Assembly: GCF_009753675.1 (NCBI RefSeq)
Contig: NZ_WQLV01000002.1
Coordinates: forward strand, 248,001 to 312,000
Reading direction: 5' to 3'
From: Parasedimentitalea huanghaiensis
GTDB taxonomy: Bacteria; Pseudomonadota; Alphaproteobacteria; Rhodobacterales; Rhodobacteraceae
DNA length: 64,000 bases
Part shown: positions 1-9,490 of the stretch, piece by piece
How positions within the stretch are numbered: the first letter of the stretch is position 1
How the letters are laid out: every line of letters starts with the position of its first letter
Notes under the pieces: generated by a model
The model's input: the letters and a program-made list of their open reading frames with translations, nothing else
Told to the model about the DNA's origin: nothing
The model's database searches: none
Program-made: the position numbers and the translations under genes

Positions 1-3000
1 GCAGAGCCGCCAAAACCAACATGAACCAGCGTGTCGCTCCAACCTGCAAGGCATGGCGAAGCGCGGCGATAGGCCGTGCCACATCGCGCTGCATTGCCAC
101 CAGCGCAGGCACCAACAACAACACCAGCCCCATGCCAAATCCCAGGCCGTAGACCAGGGTGATGACCGTTGGCTTCAAAAACTGAGCCTGTTGGGACCGT
201 TCAAACAACAGAGGCGCTAAGCCGAGAACCGTGGTGAGGGTGGTCAGCATCACAGGCCGCAGCCGATCAGCAGCCCCGTCAATTATCGACGGTATCAATC
301 CGCGTTCCTCTGCATATTCGTCGATGGTGGTCACCAGCACAATGGAATCATTGATGATGATCCCCGTCATTCCCAACAGTCCCACTACTGTGAACATGCT
401 CAGCGGCACCTCCCAGACATAGTGCCCCCAGATCGTCCCGACCAAGCCAAATGGGATGATAGCCATAACGACCAAAGGGCGCGACCAGCTGGCAAATACC
501 CATGACAGCACCAGATAGATCCCGGTCAGGCAGAGGATCAAACCGGTTTTGGCATCGTTCAAGAACTCACTTTCCTGCTCACTCAGCCCTGCCAATCGCC
601 AGTCGACCTGCCGTTCGCTGGCTATGTTCGGCAAGATGTCGTTCTCCAGCGCTTGCATGGCCATTACGGCACGGGCCGGATCATCTTCGGAAATGTCGCC
701 GGTCACCGAAATCAGCCGAATGCCGTTTTCACGTCGCACCGTAGAAAACCCACTGCGGCGACTGACCGACACGATGTCCGCCAAGGGCACATAGGCCCCG
801 CCCGGTGCACGCATCAAGGTCCGCTCCAGAAAATCCGCCGTCAGTTCCCCGGCGGGTAACTCAACCCGGATCGTGGCTGACCGTGGCCCATCCGGGTAGG
901 TCGCTGCCTCAATACCGTTCAACCGCGCACGCAAACTCCGCCCCAGCGTATCAATGGTAAAATTCAGCGCCTTCCCCTGCGGCGTCAGATCAAGAATAAT
1001 CTCTTCCTTGTCATAGGCCAGATTGTCCTCCACCGCCGTGATTTCGGGGTAGCGTAGCAAAGCTTCTTTCAGGTCTTCACTCGCCGCCTTTAAGATCTGC
1101 ACATCGGCTCCATAGAACTGGACGTCCAGCGCATCACCGCCCGGCCCCGAACGCCAGCCCCGGAACGATACGGTTTCTGCCATCGGATGATGGATCACGC
1201 TGTCCTGCAGCTCAGCAATAAAGGCAAAACTGGAATATGGACGCAGGTCAGCGTCGATCAGCTCAATGCTGATACCGCCCAGCAAATCTGTATCTTTAGT
1301 GTCCACACCAGACAGGCCACGGCCAGCATTGCCACCAATTTCGGCCATCACATAATCCAGCGGATTGAGGCCATAGCGGGTCTCATACTCCGCGCCCAGC
1401 GCCTCGGTCGCGCGCTGCATTTCGCGCATCATGTCCAAGGTATCAGCCCGACTGGCCCCCTCGGCCATGGCAAAGTTTCCCGCGACCGAACCGCGTTCGG
1501 GCGCGTTAAAGAAGCGCCATTTAACATCGCCACCAATGAACAGCGCCATCTGGCTGGCCAAGATCGCCAAGGCTCCGGCCAGAATAACATACCGCCCCCA
1601 AATTACCCAGGCCATCAACCGCCGGAACAGATGATCCCGCACCCATCGGAACCCCCGGTTCACCACCCGGTTGGGGTAGTCGTACCAATGTTCCTTTGCC
1701 GCATGCGCAATGGCATGGGACAGGTGGTTGGGCAGGATCAGGAAGCACTCGACCAAGGAGGCTGCCAGAACAGCGATCACCGTCAAGGGAATGTCACGGA
1801 TCAAATCCCCAAACCGGCTGCCAATAATGGTCAGACCAAAGAAGGCAATGATCGTGGTTAGTGTCGCAGCCAGCACGGGCATCGCCATGCGCCGCGCCGC
1901 GTTTTCCGAAGCCGCCACCGGATGTTCTCCCAGGCGCCTGGCCCGAAAATCTGCGTGTTCCCCCACCACAATAGCGTCATCAACGACAATACCGAGCGTA
2001 ATGATCAGACCAAACAGGCTGATCATATTGATGGTCAACCCGGCCGCATACATGATGGCAATCGCAGCAAGCATCGCGGCCGGTATCCCCGCCGCCACCC
2101 AGAACGCAATACGCGCGTTCAGGAACAGGAACAGCAGCGTCACCACAAGGGCCAGCCCCATCAGTCCGTTGTCCACCAGCAAGTTCAAACGACCGGTAAT
2201 GGCCTCGGCCCGGGTGCGGATCAGTTCAATACTGACCCCCTGTGGCAAGCTGGCCTGCACCTGTTCAACCACCTGTTCAACACGGCGTTGAATGGCAATG
2301 GCATCGCCCTTATCCGACCGATCCACACGCAGGGACATAGCCGGGTTTTCCCCGACATAATAAGAGCGGTTGCGATCAACGCCTTCAATCCTGATCTGCG
2401 CCACATCGCCAATGGTCAGTGCTGACCCATCAGGGTTCGAACGCAAGACAATAGCTTCTATCTCTTCGGGTTTTCGCTTTTCCCGCCCCGTGCGCACCCG
2501 TGCATTGGCCCCTGAAATATCACCGGCAGGATCCGCGTTGACCTCAGCAGCGATAGCCTCGGCAATCTGGGTTAGCGTCACATCATTGGCGATTAGATTG
2601 TAGGACGGCACTTCAACCATAGTTTGTGGAGCTGCCACACCGCGGATGGTGGTGCGGGTCACCCCCACTTCGAACAGTCGCGAGATAAGCTCATCCGCAA
2701 ACAGACCTAATTGTTGCGGTTCCAGCGGCCCAGTGATGACAACATCAGTAACCCGATCTCGCCAGGCGCCACGTATGACCTTTGGGTCATCGGCCTCAGC
2801 AGGCAATGTGGTGACTGCATCCACGGCAGACTGAACATCATCCGCAGCGCGCGCCATGTCCCAGTTGGGTTCAAAGTCCAAACGTATGGAGGCCCGACCC
2901 TCACGCGAAGACGCAGAAGAAGATTCTACCCCGTCGACCGCAAGTAGTGCCGGTTCCAGAGCCTGAACAATGGCGCTGTCAATATCTTCGGGTCCGGCAC

Positions 3001-3184
3001 CGTCCCAAGTCACCGAAACCGTCACCCGGTCGATAATCACATCCGGAAAAAACTGTGCCCGCATATTGGGAATCGCCGCAACGCCCAGCACCAGCAAGAT
3101 CACCAAGAGCAGATTTGCAGCGGTCCGATGCCGGGTGAAGTAGCTTAACAGGCCACCCGCAGATTTGGGCAGGTCGCGAATCAT
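1..3184 (-). CDS. RND efflux transporter permease (3' end beyond window)
   Basis: The inner-membrane proton-driven permease of a tripartite RND pump. About 1061 codons are visible and the C-terminus runs off the left edge. A first membrane helix lies at about residues 20-40, a large periplasmic loop follows, and a helix block near residues 330-520 carries the family signature GIVVDDAIVVGEH with its paired acidic residues. A second helix block near 850-1000 contains GMTGIIINDSIVL. ATG at 3184 was chosen because GGAG lies eight bases upstream. The adaptor gene lies 87 bp upstream on the same strand, so the two probably form an operon. The substrate cannot be read from the sequence. Confidence 0.93.
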   Translation of the reverse strand, partial: MIRDLPKSAGGLLSYFTRHRTAANLLLVILLVLGVAAIPNMRAQFFPDVIIDRVTVSVTWDGAGPEDIDSAIVQALEPALLAVDGVESSSASSREGRASIRLDFEPNWDMARAADDVQSAVDAVTTLPAEADDPKVIRGAWRDRVTDVVITGPLEPQQLGLFADELISRLFEVGVTRTTIRGVAAPQTMVEVPSYNLIANDVTLTQIAEAIAAEVNADPAGDISGANARVRTGREKRKPEEIEAIVLRSNPDGSALTIGDVAQIRIEGVDRNRSYYVGENPAMSLRVDRSDKGDAIAIQRRVEQVVEQVQASLPQGVSIELIRTRAEAITGRLNLLVDNGLMGLALVVTLLFLFLNARIAFWVAAGIPAAMLAAIAIMYAAGLTINMISLFGLIITLGIVVDDAIVVGEHADFRARRLGEHPVAASENAARRMAMPVLAATLTTIIAFFGLTIIGSRFGDLIRDIPLTVIAVLAASLVECFLILPNHLSHAIAHAAKEHWYDYPNRVVNRGFRWVRDHLFRRLMAWVIWGRYVILAGALAILASQMALFIGGDVKWRFFNAPERGSVAGNFAMAEGASRADTLDMMREMQRATEALGAEYETRYGLNPLDYVMAEIGGNAGRGLSGVDTKDTDLLGGISIELIDADLRPYSSFAFIAELQDSVIHHPMAETVSFRGWRSGPGGDALDVQFYGADVQILKAASEDLKEALLRYPEITAVEDNLAYDKEEIILDLTPQGKALNFTIDTLGRSLRARLNGIEAATYPDGPRSATIRVELPAGELTADFLERTLMRAPGGAYVPLADIVSVSRRSGFSTVRRENGIRLISVTGDISEDDPARAVMAMQALENDILPNIASERQVDWRLAGLSEQESEFLNDAKTGLILCLTGIYLVLSWVFASWSRPLVVMAIIPFGLVGTIWGHYVWEVPLSMFTVVGLLGMTGIIINDSIVLVTTIDEYAEERGLIPSIIDGAADRLRPVMLTTLTTVLGLAPLLFERSQQAQFLKPTVITLVYGLGFGMGLVLLLVPALVAMQRDVARPIAALRHALQVGATRWFMLVLAAL

Positions 3185-3271
3185 TCGAAAACTCCGGGGG
3201 TGCTCGCACCCATGGCCTGACCTACCGGTCGGACCGCGCCTGAGCTCTGATCCTCATCAGGCGCCATCCTA

Positions 3272-4726
3272 TTAGCCCCCCATCCGTGATTCAATCCGGG
3301 TCACGAGCTTTGCGGGCACCTTGGCCTCGGCCAACTGCGCCAGAACCCGTTGCTTGGCTTCATCCGGCATACGGCTGTTCCCTTTGACAAAGGCCAACAG
3401 CCGCGCGCGCCGATCATCACTCAATTCAATCAGTTCCGCCTGAGGCTGTGCCGCAGCTTCATCTCGTAGCGCCCGCACCTTAATGCCAGCCCCCAATAGG
3501 GGTGTACGACCAACCACCACTTGACGACCCGCCAATCCGGCACCTCGGACCAGGATTTGATCTCCCTGACGTCGCACCAATTCGACCTCAAGCTGCTCCA
3601 GCCGGTCCTCAGCTCCTAAAACCAGAACCGTGCCACTGGCATCCAGAACCGAGGCCGGTAACAGGGCCACCGCGTTCAGTTCCGGCTCAAGAACAGTTAC
3701 TGTAACAAAATCACCCGGCTTGAACCCCGGTGCAGCATTCAACCGGGCATAGATCAGCCGCCCTGACTGGCCCTCACCTGCCCCGCCACTGTCACGACTG
3801 ATGATCCCGGTGGCGCTAAGATCTGCACCTGTCGCATCCAAAGATGCCTGCATTGACGCCTTCAATAACCGCCCGTTTTCATCCAGCAGTCGGGCGTATT
3901 GCACTGTGGAAATGCGAAACGCCACATCCAGCAGCGTTGGATCGACAAGATCGGCCAACTTTTCATTGGCGGACACGAGGCGGCCTTCAACCAAATTCAC
4001 CGATTGCAATGTGCCGTCGAACTCAGCCTTCACAGTTGTATCCGCAAGGTCGCGCTGCGCGGTTTCCAGCGCAATCTGTGCCCGTGCCAACCGGGTCAAG
4101 GTCTGATCCACCCGGGCTTCGGCCTGCGATACCGCCTGCCGCCGTGAAATCACCGCCTGCCGGGCCTGCACCGCAGCCAGTTCCGCAACCTCAACCGTGG
4201 CAGCAGTGCCAACACCGCGCTCTTTCAAATCGATCTGCCGTTGAAAGGCCCGCTGGCGCAGCTGTGCCTGATCCTGAGTTGCCGCCAGTTCGTCCTGCGC
4301 CAATCCCAGCGCCCGACCCGCTTCACGCTCTTCTGCGTTGGCGTCCTGCATATCGGCTTCTGCCCGATCCAGTGCCGATTGCGCATCCGCCGGGTTGATC
4401 TGCACCAGCAACTGGCCCGCCACAACCGCGCCGCCCTCTTCGAAGCCCTCAGCCAGGGTGATCACCCGCCCGGCGACTGGGGTACGCAATTCCAATCGCC
4501 GACGGCTTTCGACTTTGCCAAAAGCGATCAGCTCTGGCGCCACATTTTTCAATTCGGCGGTTACGAGGTTCACCGCAAAAATGCGTTCCCGAGGCGCAGG
4601 CGGTTTATGCTCGGTATTCATCCGCTGCTGCACCGCGCCAAACACCAGCTGCCCCGCATAGAGCAGAAGGGCCAGACAGGCCGATGCCAGGAATATCCCG
4701 GTCAAACTCTGACGCAAAAACCGCAT
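3272..4726 (-). CDS. RND pump periplasmic adaptor (HlyD/MFP family)
   Basis: Membrane fusion protein of 484 residues linking the downstream RND permease to an outer-membrane channel. It has an N-terminal membrane anchor at about residues 9-33, a biotinyl/lipoyl-like half motif near residue 80 (GRVITLAEG), a long Ala/Glu/Gln/Arg-rich alpha-hairpin at about 110-220, and the second lipoyl half and beta-barrel after that. The acidic and basic C-terminal tail beyond residue 400 is longer than usual for the family. No TolC-like outer-membrane gene is visible next to it, so the channel is either encoded elsewhere or shared. Confidence 0.9.
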   Translation of the reverse strand: MRFLRQSLTGIFLASACLALLLYAGQLVFGAVQQRMNTEHKPPAPRERIFAVNLVTAELKNVAPELIAFGKVESRRRLELRTPVAGRVITLAEGFEEGGAVVAGQLLVQINPADAQSALDRAEADMQDANAEEREAGRALGLAQDELAATQDQAQLRQRAFQRQIDLKERGVGTAATVEVAELAAVQARQAVISRRQAVSQAEARVDQTLTRLARAQIALETAQRDLADTTVKAEFDGTLQSVNLVEGRLVSANEKLADLVDPTLLDVAFRISTVQYARLLDENGRLLKASMQASLDATGADLSATGIISRDSGGAGEGQSGRLIYARLNAAPGFKPGDFVTVTVLEPELNAVALLPASVLDASGTVLVLGAEDRLEQLEVELVRRQGDQILVRGAGLAGRQVVVGRTPLLGAGIKVRALRDEAAAQPQAELIELSDDRRARLLAFVKGNSRMPDEAKQRVLAQLAEAKVPAKLVTRIESRMGG

Positions 4727-4831
4727 CCATAGTCCCTTTCAGGTGGCATTCGCTGCCTGTTTCAGCCCGTTGGACCCTGTCGGAACCTATCAAGTTTCGG
4801 CAGGGTTTACGAGGTTACACGCAACAACAGA

Positions 4832-5374
4832 TTATTTCCGTCGCTTGTGTTCTTCCAATCTGGGCATAATTTCTACAAAATTACAGGGCCGGTGCCGATA
4901 ATCCAGCTGTAGCGACAAAATTTCGTCCCAACCATCCTTGCATGCGCCCGGACTTCCCGGAAGCGCAAACAGGTAGGTGCCACCCGCCACACCACCCGTG
5001 GCCCGCGATTGCACAGCGCTAGTGCCAATTTTTTTCATCGACACCATGGTGAACACTGTCCCAAATGCCTCGATTTCCTTTTCATAGACATCACGGTGTG
5101 CCTCAACCGTGACATCACGCCCCGTTAGCCCGGTGCCGCCCGTCGAGATCACCACATCCACATTGGGATCTGCCACCCAGGCACGCAGTTGGTCGGCGAT
5201 CAGAGCGCGCTCGTCCGGCAGCATCTTACGATCTGCCAGCACATGGCCCGCGGCCTCCAACCGATCCACCAGCACCTGACCCGAGCGATCCTGCTCAGGC
5301 GTGCGGCTGTCCGACAGGGTCAAAACCGCAATGCGAACCGGGAAGAAGTCCATACTTTCGTCAATTCGAGACAT
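4832..5374 (-). CDS. moaB: molybdenum cofactor biosynthesis protein MoaB
   Basis: MoaB/MogA-type protein of 180 residues that adenylylates molybdopterin or acts in a related late step of molybdenum cofactor synthesis. The family motifs STGGTGLTGRDVT (about residues 82-94) and LPGSPGACKDGWDEIL (about 143-158) are intact, and the N-terminal strand VRIAVLTLSDSR is typical. Length fits the family. moaD and moaE lie about 17 kb away in the same window, so the pathway is split here. The next gene upstream on this strand, the phosphoesterase, ends 94 bp away; moaB may be transcribed with it. Confidence 0.93.
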   Translation of the reverse strand: MSRIDESMDFFPVRIAVLTLSDSRTPEQDRSGQVLVDRLEAAGHVLADRKMLPDERALIADQLRAWVADPNVDVVISTGGTGLTGRDVTVEAHRDVYEKEIEAFGTVFTMVSMKKIGTSAVQSRATGGVAGGTYLFALPGSPGACKDGWDEILSLQLDYRHRPCNFVEIMPRLEEHKRRK

Positions 5375-5468
5375 ATCGAAACTGTATCCTTTGGATGAGT
5401 GTCGTTACCCGAGATGAGTTCGGCAACGCTATTGGCCAATCAGAGGCTGATGGCAGACCTGGCGCAGT

Positions 5469-6068
5469 TCAATGACCTACCTCAAACCAGTTTACAGTTG
5501 GTCCCAGGTTCACCACCTCGCTAGTGCCAATACATCCCCGGTGCCCCCAGCTGTCATGAATATGGCCGCACAGTGCCAAACGTGGCTGCAATCGCTTAAT
5601 GGCGGAGTGTATCGCTGTTGAACCAACCGAAATCCCATCCGACGTCAGATCCGCCAAACCTTTAGGAGGCGAATGAGTGATCAAAATGTCCGCGGTCGAA
5701 CACTCATCCAGCAACTGCCCAGCGAAATGTTCTGTTAAATCGCAAGACCAATCGCCAAACGGCGTCACCGGCACGCCATACCCCAAACCAAAGAACTGCA
5801 ACCCCTCAAGCTCAACACCAGTCCCATGCAGGACGGTAGTACCATCCAGTGCAGCCGCCTGTAACTCACTTGCGCTTTCTGCATTGCCAGGCACCACTAG
5901 CATCGGCGCGGCGATATCTGACAAGAGCTGCATCGCCTTATCCAGCCCGTTTCGCATATTACAAAAATCCCCGGCGCCAATCACAAGGTCCGCGCCAGCA
6001 CTGGCCGCAACCAGATCAGCGGCCCGCGCGCGCGCCATGTGCAAGTCAGAAAACGCCAGTATCTTCAC
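5469..6068 (-). CDS. metallophosphoesterase family protein
   Basis: Calcineurin-like phosphoesterase of about 199 residues. The dimetal site motifs appear in order: SDLH near the N-terminus, GAGDF, VPGNAES (the GN-E/D variant), THSPPKG and GHIH near the end. GTG at 6068 is preferred because it overlaps the stop of the upstream uracil-DNA glycosylase gene as GTGA, a typical translational coupling; a longer ATG start would lie deep in that gene. The natural substrate cannot be inferred. The coupling suggests joint expression with the repair glycosylase, not necessarily joint function. Confidence 0.85.
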   Translation of the reverse strand: MKILAFSDLHMARARAADLVAASAGADLVIGAGDFCNMRNGLDKAMQLLSDIAAPMLVVPGNAESASELQAAALDGTTVLHGTGVELEGLQFFGLGYGVPVTPFGDWSCDLTEHFAGQLLDECSTADILITHSPPKGLADLTSDGISVGSTAIHSAIKRLQPRLALCGHIHDSWGHRGCIGTSEVVNLGPTVNWFEVGH

Positions 6069-6826
6069 GCCAACATCCCCAGTTTTGCCTTCAGCGACAG
6101 CAGGTCCGCCCAAGCCGCGCGCTTGCCTTGCGGCTGTGTCAGCAACTTTTCTGGCGGCACCATTGGCAGAACGGGTTTACCCCAGGCTTGCAGCCATTCC
6201 CCGCGCAACCGGCTGATACCCCGCTTGCCGAGCACCGCCTGACAGGCCGTATTGCCCATCAACACCAGAACTTCTGGCTCGGCCAATTCCACATGGCGCT
6301 GCAGAAACGGGGTCATCATAGCTATATCTCCGGCCTGAACCTCCTGATTCAGCGGAGGCCGCCAGGGCAGAACCGACGTCAGATAAACATTCTTACTGCG
6401 CTCCAGTTCAATGGCTGCCAACATCTTGTCCAGGAGCCCACCTGCGCGCCCGGCAAAGGGTATACCTGCCCGGTCCTCGTCACGCCCCGGCGCATCGCCA
6501 ATGATCATCACCCGCGCCCCGGCCTGACCATCGCTGAACACCAGATTGCGCGCGCCCTTTTTCAAGGCGCAATGCTCAAACCCCTCTAGCGCGGCCCGTA
6601 AACTGGGCAACCCAGTGGCCGCCCGTGCTGCCTTTTGCGCCTGCTCAACGGGGTCTACGTCCTTAGGCTTGATCACCGCAGGCGCCTGATCTGCCTTCGC
6701 TTTTGGCACCGTTGCTTGCAACGCATAACGATCGACCGGCTCATCACCGATGCTCTCGGTCACGCCCAATTCAACCTGCCACTGCAAGAGCGCCCGCGCG
6801 CTGTAATAATCTAATGCCGATTCCAT
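6065..6826 (-). CDS. uracil-DNA glycosylase, family 4-like without Fe-S cysteines
   Basis: Base-excision repair glycosylase of 253 residues in the UDG family 4/5 fold. The active-site motif is GDAPGRDED (residues 110-118) where family 4 normally reads GEAPG, followed by GIPFAGRAGGLLD and a C-terminal MGNTACQAVLG. The four cysteines that hold the 4Fe-4S cluster in classical family 4 enzymes are not present: only Cys86 and Cys195 occur, and the usual KCRPP and AC-PYL positions read PWRPP and MMTPFL. Residues 1-70 are a low-complexity extension. It is divergent from pyrB and coupled to the phosphoesterase. Uracil specificity is inferred from the family. Confidence 0.82.
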   Translation of the reverse strand: MESALDYYSARALLQWQVELGVTESIGDEPVDRYALQATVPKAKADQAPAVIKPKDVDPVEQAQKAARAATGLPSLRAALEGFEHCALKKGARNLVFSDGQAGARVMIIGDAPGRDEDRAGIPFAGRAGGLLDKMLAAIELERSKNVYLTSVLPWRPPLNQEVQAGDIAMMTPFLQRHVELAEPEVLVLMGNTACQAVLGKRGISRLRGEWLQAWGKPVLPMVPPEKLLTQPQGKRAAWADLLSLKAKLGMLA

Positions 6827-7002
6827 AGCGCCAAACTACTCCGCTTACCCCAGATACGAAACACCCCAGCTTCTCGTTGCCCAAAATACTCAAATTCCAA
6901 CACTTACTACACATGCAACGGCAGGGTTTCCCCGACGCACAACATCTTGCCCGCCACAGCCCACATCCCTATAACAGCCCCGACCCAGCGCGGAGCCTAC
7001 CC

Positions 7003-7962
7003 ATGATCCCCACCCCATTTGGCCACAAACACCTGCTTGGCATTGAACCCCTGCGCCCGCACGAGATCACTGCGATCCTTGATCTGGCAGACAAATATGT
7101 TGACCAGAACCGCGCCACCGAAAAACGATCCGAGGCTCTGACAGGGCTAACCCAGGTCAATATGTTCTTTGAAAACTCCACCCGCACCCAAGCCAGCTTT
7201 GAGATTGCCGGCAAACGGCTGGGCGCGGACGTGATGAACATGGCGATGCAGGCCTCTTCGATCAAAAAGGGCGAAACCCTGATCGACACTGCGATGACCC
7301 TGAACGCCATGCACCCCGACCTGCTCGTGGTGCGCCACCCGCATTCCGGCGCGGTGGATTTGCTGGCACAAAAGGTCAACTGCGCGGTGCTGAACGCCGG
7401 CGACGGCCGCCATGAGCACCCAACTCAGGCCCTGCTGGATGCGCTGACCATCCGTCGGGCCAAGGGCCGCTTACACCGCTTGAACATCGCCATTTGTGGC
7501 GACGTCGCCCACAGCCGGGTGGCGCGATCGAACCTGATCCTGCTCGGCAAGATGGAAAACCGCATCCGCCTGATCGGACCGCCAACATTGGTGCCGAGCC
7601 AGTTCGCCGAATTCGGTGCCGAGATCTATGACGACATGCATGAGGGCCTGAAAGACGTCGATGTCGTGATGATGCTTCGCCTGCAAAAAGAACGCATGGA
7701 CGGCGGCTTTATCCCGTCTGAGCGCGAGTATTACCACCGCTATGGGCTGGACGCAGACAAGCTGGCCCTGGCCAAACCCGACGCGATCGTCATGCACCCA
7801 GGCCCAATGAATCGCGGTGTGGAAATCGACGGCACCCTGGCCGACGACATCAATCGTTCGGTGATCCAGGAACAGGTCGAAATGGGCGTCGCCGTGCGCA
7901 TGGCGGTGATGGATCTGCTGGCGCAAAACCTGCGGGCCGAACAACAGGCGGCAGCGAGCTAG
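7003..7962 (+). CDS. pyrB: aspartate carbamoyltransferase catalytic chain
   Basis: Catalyses carbamoyl phosphate plus aspartate to carbamoyl aspartate in pyrimidine synthesis. The 319-residue product has the carbamoyl phosphate motif [12 protein letters not shown] near residue 50, HPTQALLD near residue 135 and [11 protein letters not shown] near residue 225. ATG at 7003 is chosen because CGGAG lies eight bases before it and the conserved N-terminal region begins shortly after; the open frame extends 42 codons further upstream without any conserved residues. It opens an operon that continues through three small genes to the dihydroorotase homologue at 9487. No pyrI regulatory chain gene is present. 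Confidence 0.96.
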   Translation: MIPTPFGHKHLLGIEPLRPHEITAILDLADKYVDQNRATEKRSEALTGLTQVNMFFENSTRTQASFEIAGKRLGADVMNMAMQASSIKKGETLIDTAMTLNAMHPDLLVVRHPHSGAVDLLAQKVNCAVLNAGDGRHEHPTQALLDALTIRRAKGRLHRLNIAICGDVAHSRVARSNLILLGKMENRIRLIGPPTLVPSQFAEFGAEIYDDMHEGLKDVDVVMMLRLQKERMDGGFIPSEREYYHRYGLDADKLALAKPDAIVMHPGPMNRGVEIDGTLADDINRSVIQEQVEMGVAVRMAVMDLLAQNLRAEQQAAAS

Positions 7963-7966
7963 ACAC

Positions 7967-8500
7967 ATGGGCGTGGTGCAGCACATTCCAGCAGGCGAAC
8001 GCGGCGTGATCCGTGTCTTTGATCTGGATATGCGGCCTGAACAGGCCCGGTTTCTTCGTGAACCGGGCGCATTGGCGCAGGTGTTGGGAATCGAAGAGAT
8101 CGATCTGGATCACGTCGAAATTTTCCCGATCAGCGATCTCGAGGAGTTGGGTCTTGTTGGCTATTTGACCGAGGGCTGCGGTGTTCCGGCGGATCAGATA
8201 ACTGACGACGGTGAAACACTACAGGCGCTGACTGGTCATGTATTGTTGGTCCGATCCCATGCATTTGGCGGCGAAGAGACTCATCTGACCCCCGCCACTC
8301 CAATCACTCTGATCGGCGCTTACGGCGAACAGCGCCCGCAATGGACAGGTACGCCCATCGAGGCCGAAAGCGCCAAACCCTATACCGCACCGCGACTACC
8401 CCCACGCGCGGGCCGATCAAAAGCGCGGCGCATTGGGGCCAGTCTGTTTGCTGTGATCATGACTCTTATCGTTCTGGCCGTTTTGAAGATGGTAACCTGA
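7967..8500 (+). CDS. conserved membrane-anchored protein in pyr operon
   Basis: Protein of 177 residues that I cannot name. Residues 1-130 form a soluble, acidic region (VIRVFDLDMRPEQARFL is the most distinctive stretch). A basic linker follows (residues about 137-155, rich in Arg and Pro), then one hydrophobic C-terminal helix at about 156-175, so it is probably a tail-anchored inner-membrane protein. It starts four bases after the pyrB stop and ends one base before the next start, so it belongs to the pyrB-plsY operon. Link to pyrimidine synthesis is only positional. Confidence 0.75.
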   Translation: MGVVQHIPAGERGVIRVFDLDMRPEQARFLREPGALAQVLGIEEIDLDHVEIFPISDLEELGLVGYLTEGCGVPADQITDDGETLQALTGHVLLVRSHAFGGEETHLTPATPITLIGAYGEQRPQWTGTPIEAESAKPYTAPRLPPRAGRSKARRIGASLFAVIMTLIVLAVLKMVT

Positions 8501-8501
8501 A

Positions 8502-8885
8502 ATGCCTGAGACCCAATTCACCCCCGACCGAACGGCCTATATCCGCTCGCACGCCTGGATGGCGGCGCTGGCCATGGCGGCGGGCATGGTGATCCTCTGG
8601 GCCATGGGCAATCCCCATGTCTGGACAGGCGCTATTGGCGGGTTAGGTGCCATCATCCTGCGCGGCTGGTATTTGATGTCCGAGGAAATGGCGGTCGTCT
8701 GGACTTTGGCCGACACATCGCTGACCGGCCCGGCTGAACGCAATATCCCACTGGCCCAGATCGAACGGGTACACACTATGGGCAGCTATGTACAAGTGGT
8801 GACCAAAAGTGGCGATAAACATCTGATCAAGTATCAGGCGGATCCTGACGCAACGAGCAGGATCATCGAGAGTGCACGCAGATGA
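8502..8885 (+). CDS. small membrane protein with PH-like C-terminal domain
   Basis: A 127-residue protein with two hydrophobic segments (about residues 19-36 and 41-56) followed by a short beta-rich region, RNIPLAQIERVHTMGSYVQVV, that resembles bacterial PH-like (bPH) domains. It overlaps the next gene by four bases (ATGA) and follows the previous stop by one base. Function unknown; bPH proteins of this kind are usually membrane-associated. The neighbour at 8882 also appears PH-like, so the two may act together. Naming beyond the fold would be guesswork. Confidence 0.7.
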   Translation: MPETQFTPDRTAYIRSHAWMAALAMAAGMVILWAMGNPHVWTGAIGGLGAIILRGWYLMSEEMAVVWTLADTSLTGPAERNIPLAQIERVHTMGSYVQVVTKSGDKHLIKYQADPDATSRIIESARR

Positions 8886-9490
8886 GTGGTGCAGACGAAT
8901 GGGACAAAATTCTAGAACCCGGTGAAGAAGTACTTTGGCAAGGGCGCCCTGACAGTGACTTTCGCTGGCAAAACCAAATTTTGCTCCCGCTCAAAATCGG
9001 CCTACTCTGTTTTGCCGCATGGTTGCCGCTGCTCGTGTTCGCTCCCGATTGGCCAGAAGGAACCATTCCCGCATCACAATTGTTTCGTGATTTTGCACTA
9101 ATTCTGATCAGCGGAAACATAGGCTATCTTGCTCTGAAACAACTGCAAGCCCGGTTCGTATTTCGAAAAACGTGGTACACCTTGACTAATCGACGCGCAT
9201 TTATTGCCCGCAACCACCCTCTGCTTGGCAAGCGCCTTTGGGATTACCCCATTTCCGGAGATTCGGTCATAGACATATCTTTTACCCCACACTGTAGTGT
9301 CTGGTTTGCATGGCGTTATCCGACATCGCTGGATAAAGCGATCAGCGAATTTGATATGGCTGGGCAAATTGCCGTCAGACACCATGGATCGCACGAAGTA
9401 GGGTTCGAGAATATTCTTGACGGAGAAAAAGTATATCAGCTCATGGGCCTCGTTCAGGCCGGGGCTATGGACAAGAGAGACCACACATGA
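8882..9490 (+). CDS. PH domain-containing membrane protein
   Basis: Protein of 202 residues. It opens with EWDKILEPGEEVLWQGRP, a common start of bacterial bPH proteins, followed by two membrane segments (about 38-57 and 69-87), then TWYTLTNRRAFIARNHP near residue 98, the usual first strand of the bPH domain. The ATGA overlaps on both sides place it firmly inside the pyr operon. Base composition is visibly more AT-rich than in pyrB and the dihydroorotase homologue, which could reflect weaker codon selection or later acquisition. Function unknown. Confidence 0.75.
   Translation: MSGADEWDKILEPGEEVLWQGRPDSDFRWQNQILLPLKIGLLCFAAWLPLLVFAPDWPEGTIPASQLFRDFALILISGNIGYLALKQLQARFVFRKTWYTLTNRRAFIARNHPLLGKRLWDYPISGDSVIDISFTPHCSVWFAWRYPTSLDKAISEFDMAGQIAVRHHGSHEVGFENILDGEKVYQLMGLVQAGAMDKRDHT

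Noticed and set aside
1187-2425. Long open frames on the plus strand within the first 2.5 kb
   Set aside because: They are antisense to the RND permease, whose minus-strand reading shows clear family motifs; the plus-strand products have no domain-like composition.
3844-4398. 184-codon plus-strand frame
   Set aside because: Antisense to the adaptor protein coiled coil; rich in Pro and Arg as expected for a shadow of high-GC coding DNA.
5849-6589. 246-codon plus-strand frame
   Set aside because: Antisense to the glycosylase and phosphoesterase, no recognisable motif.
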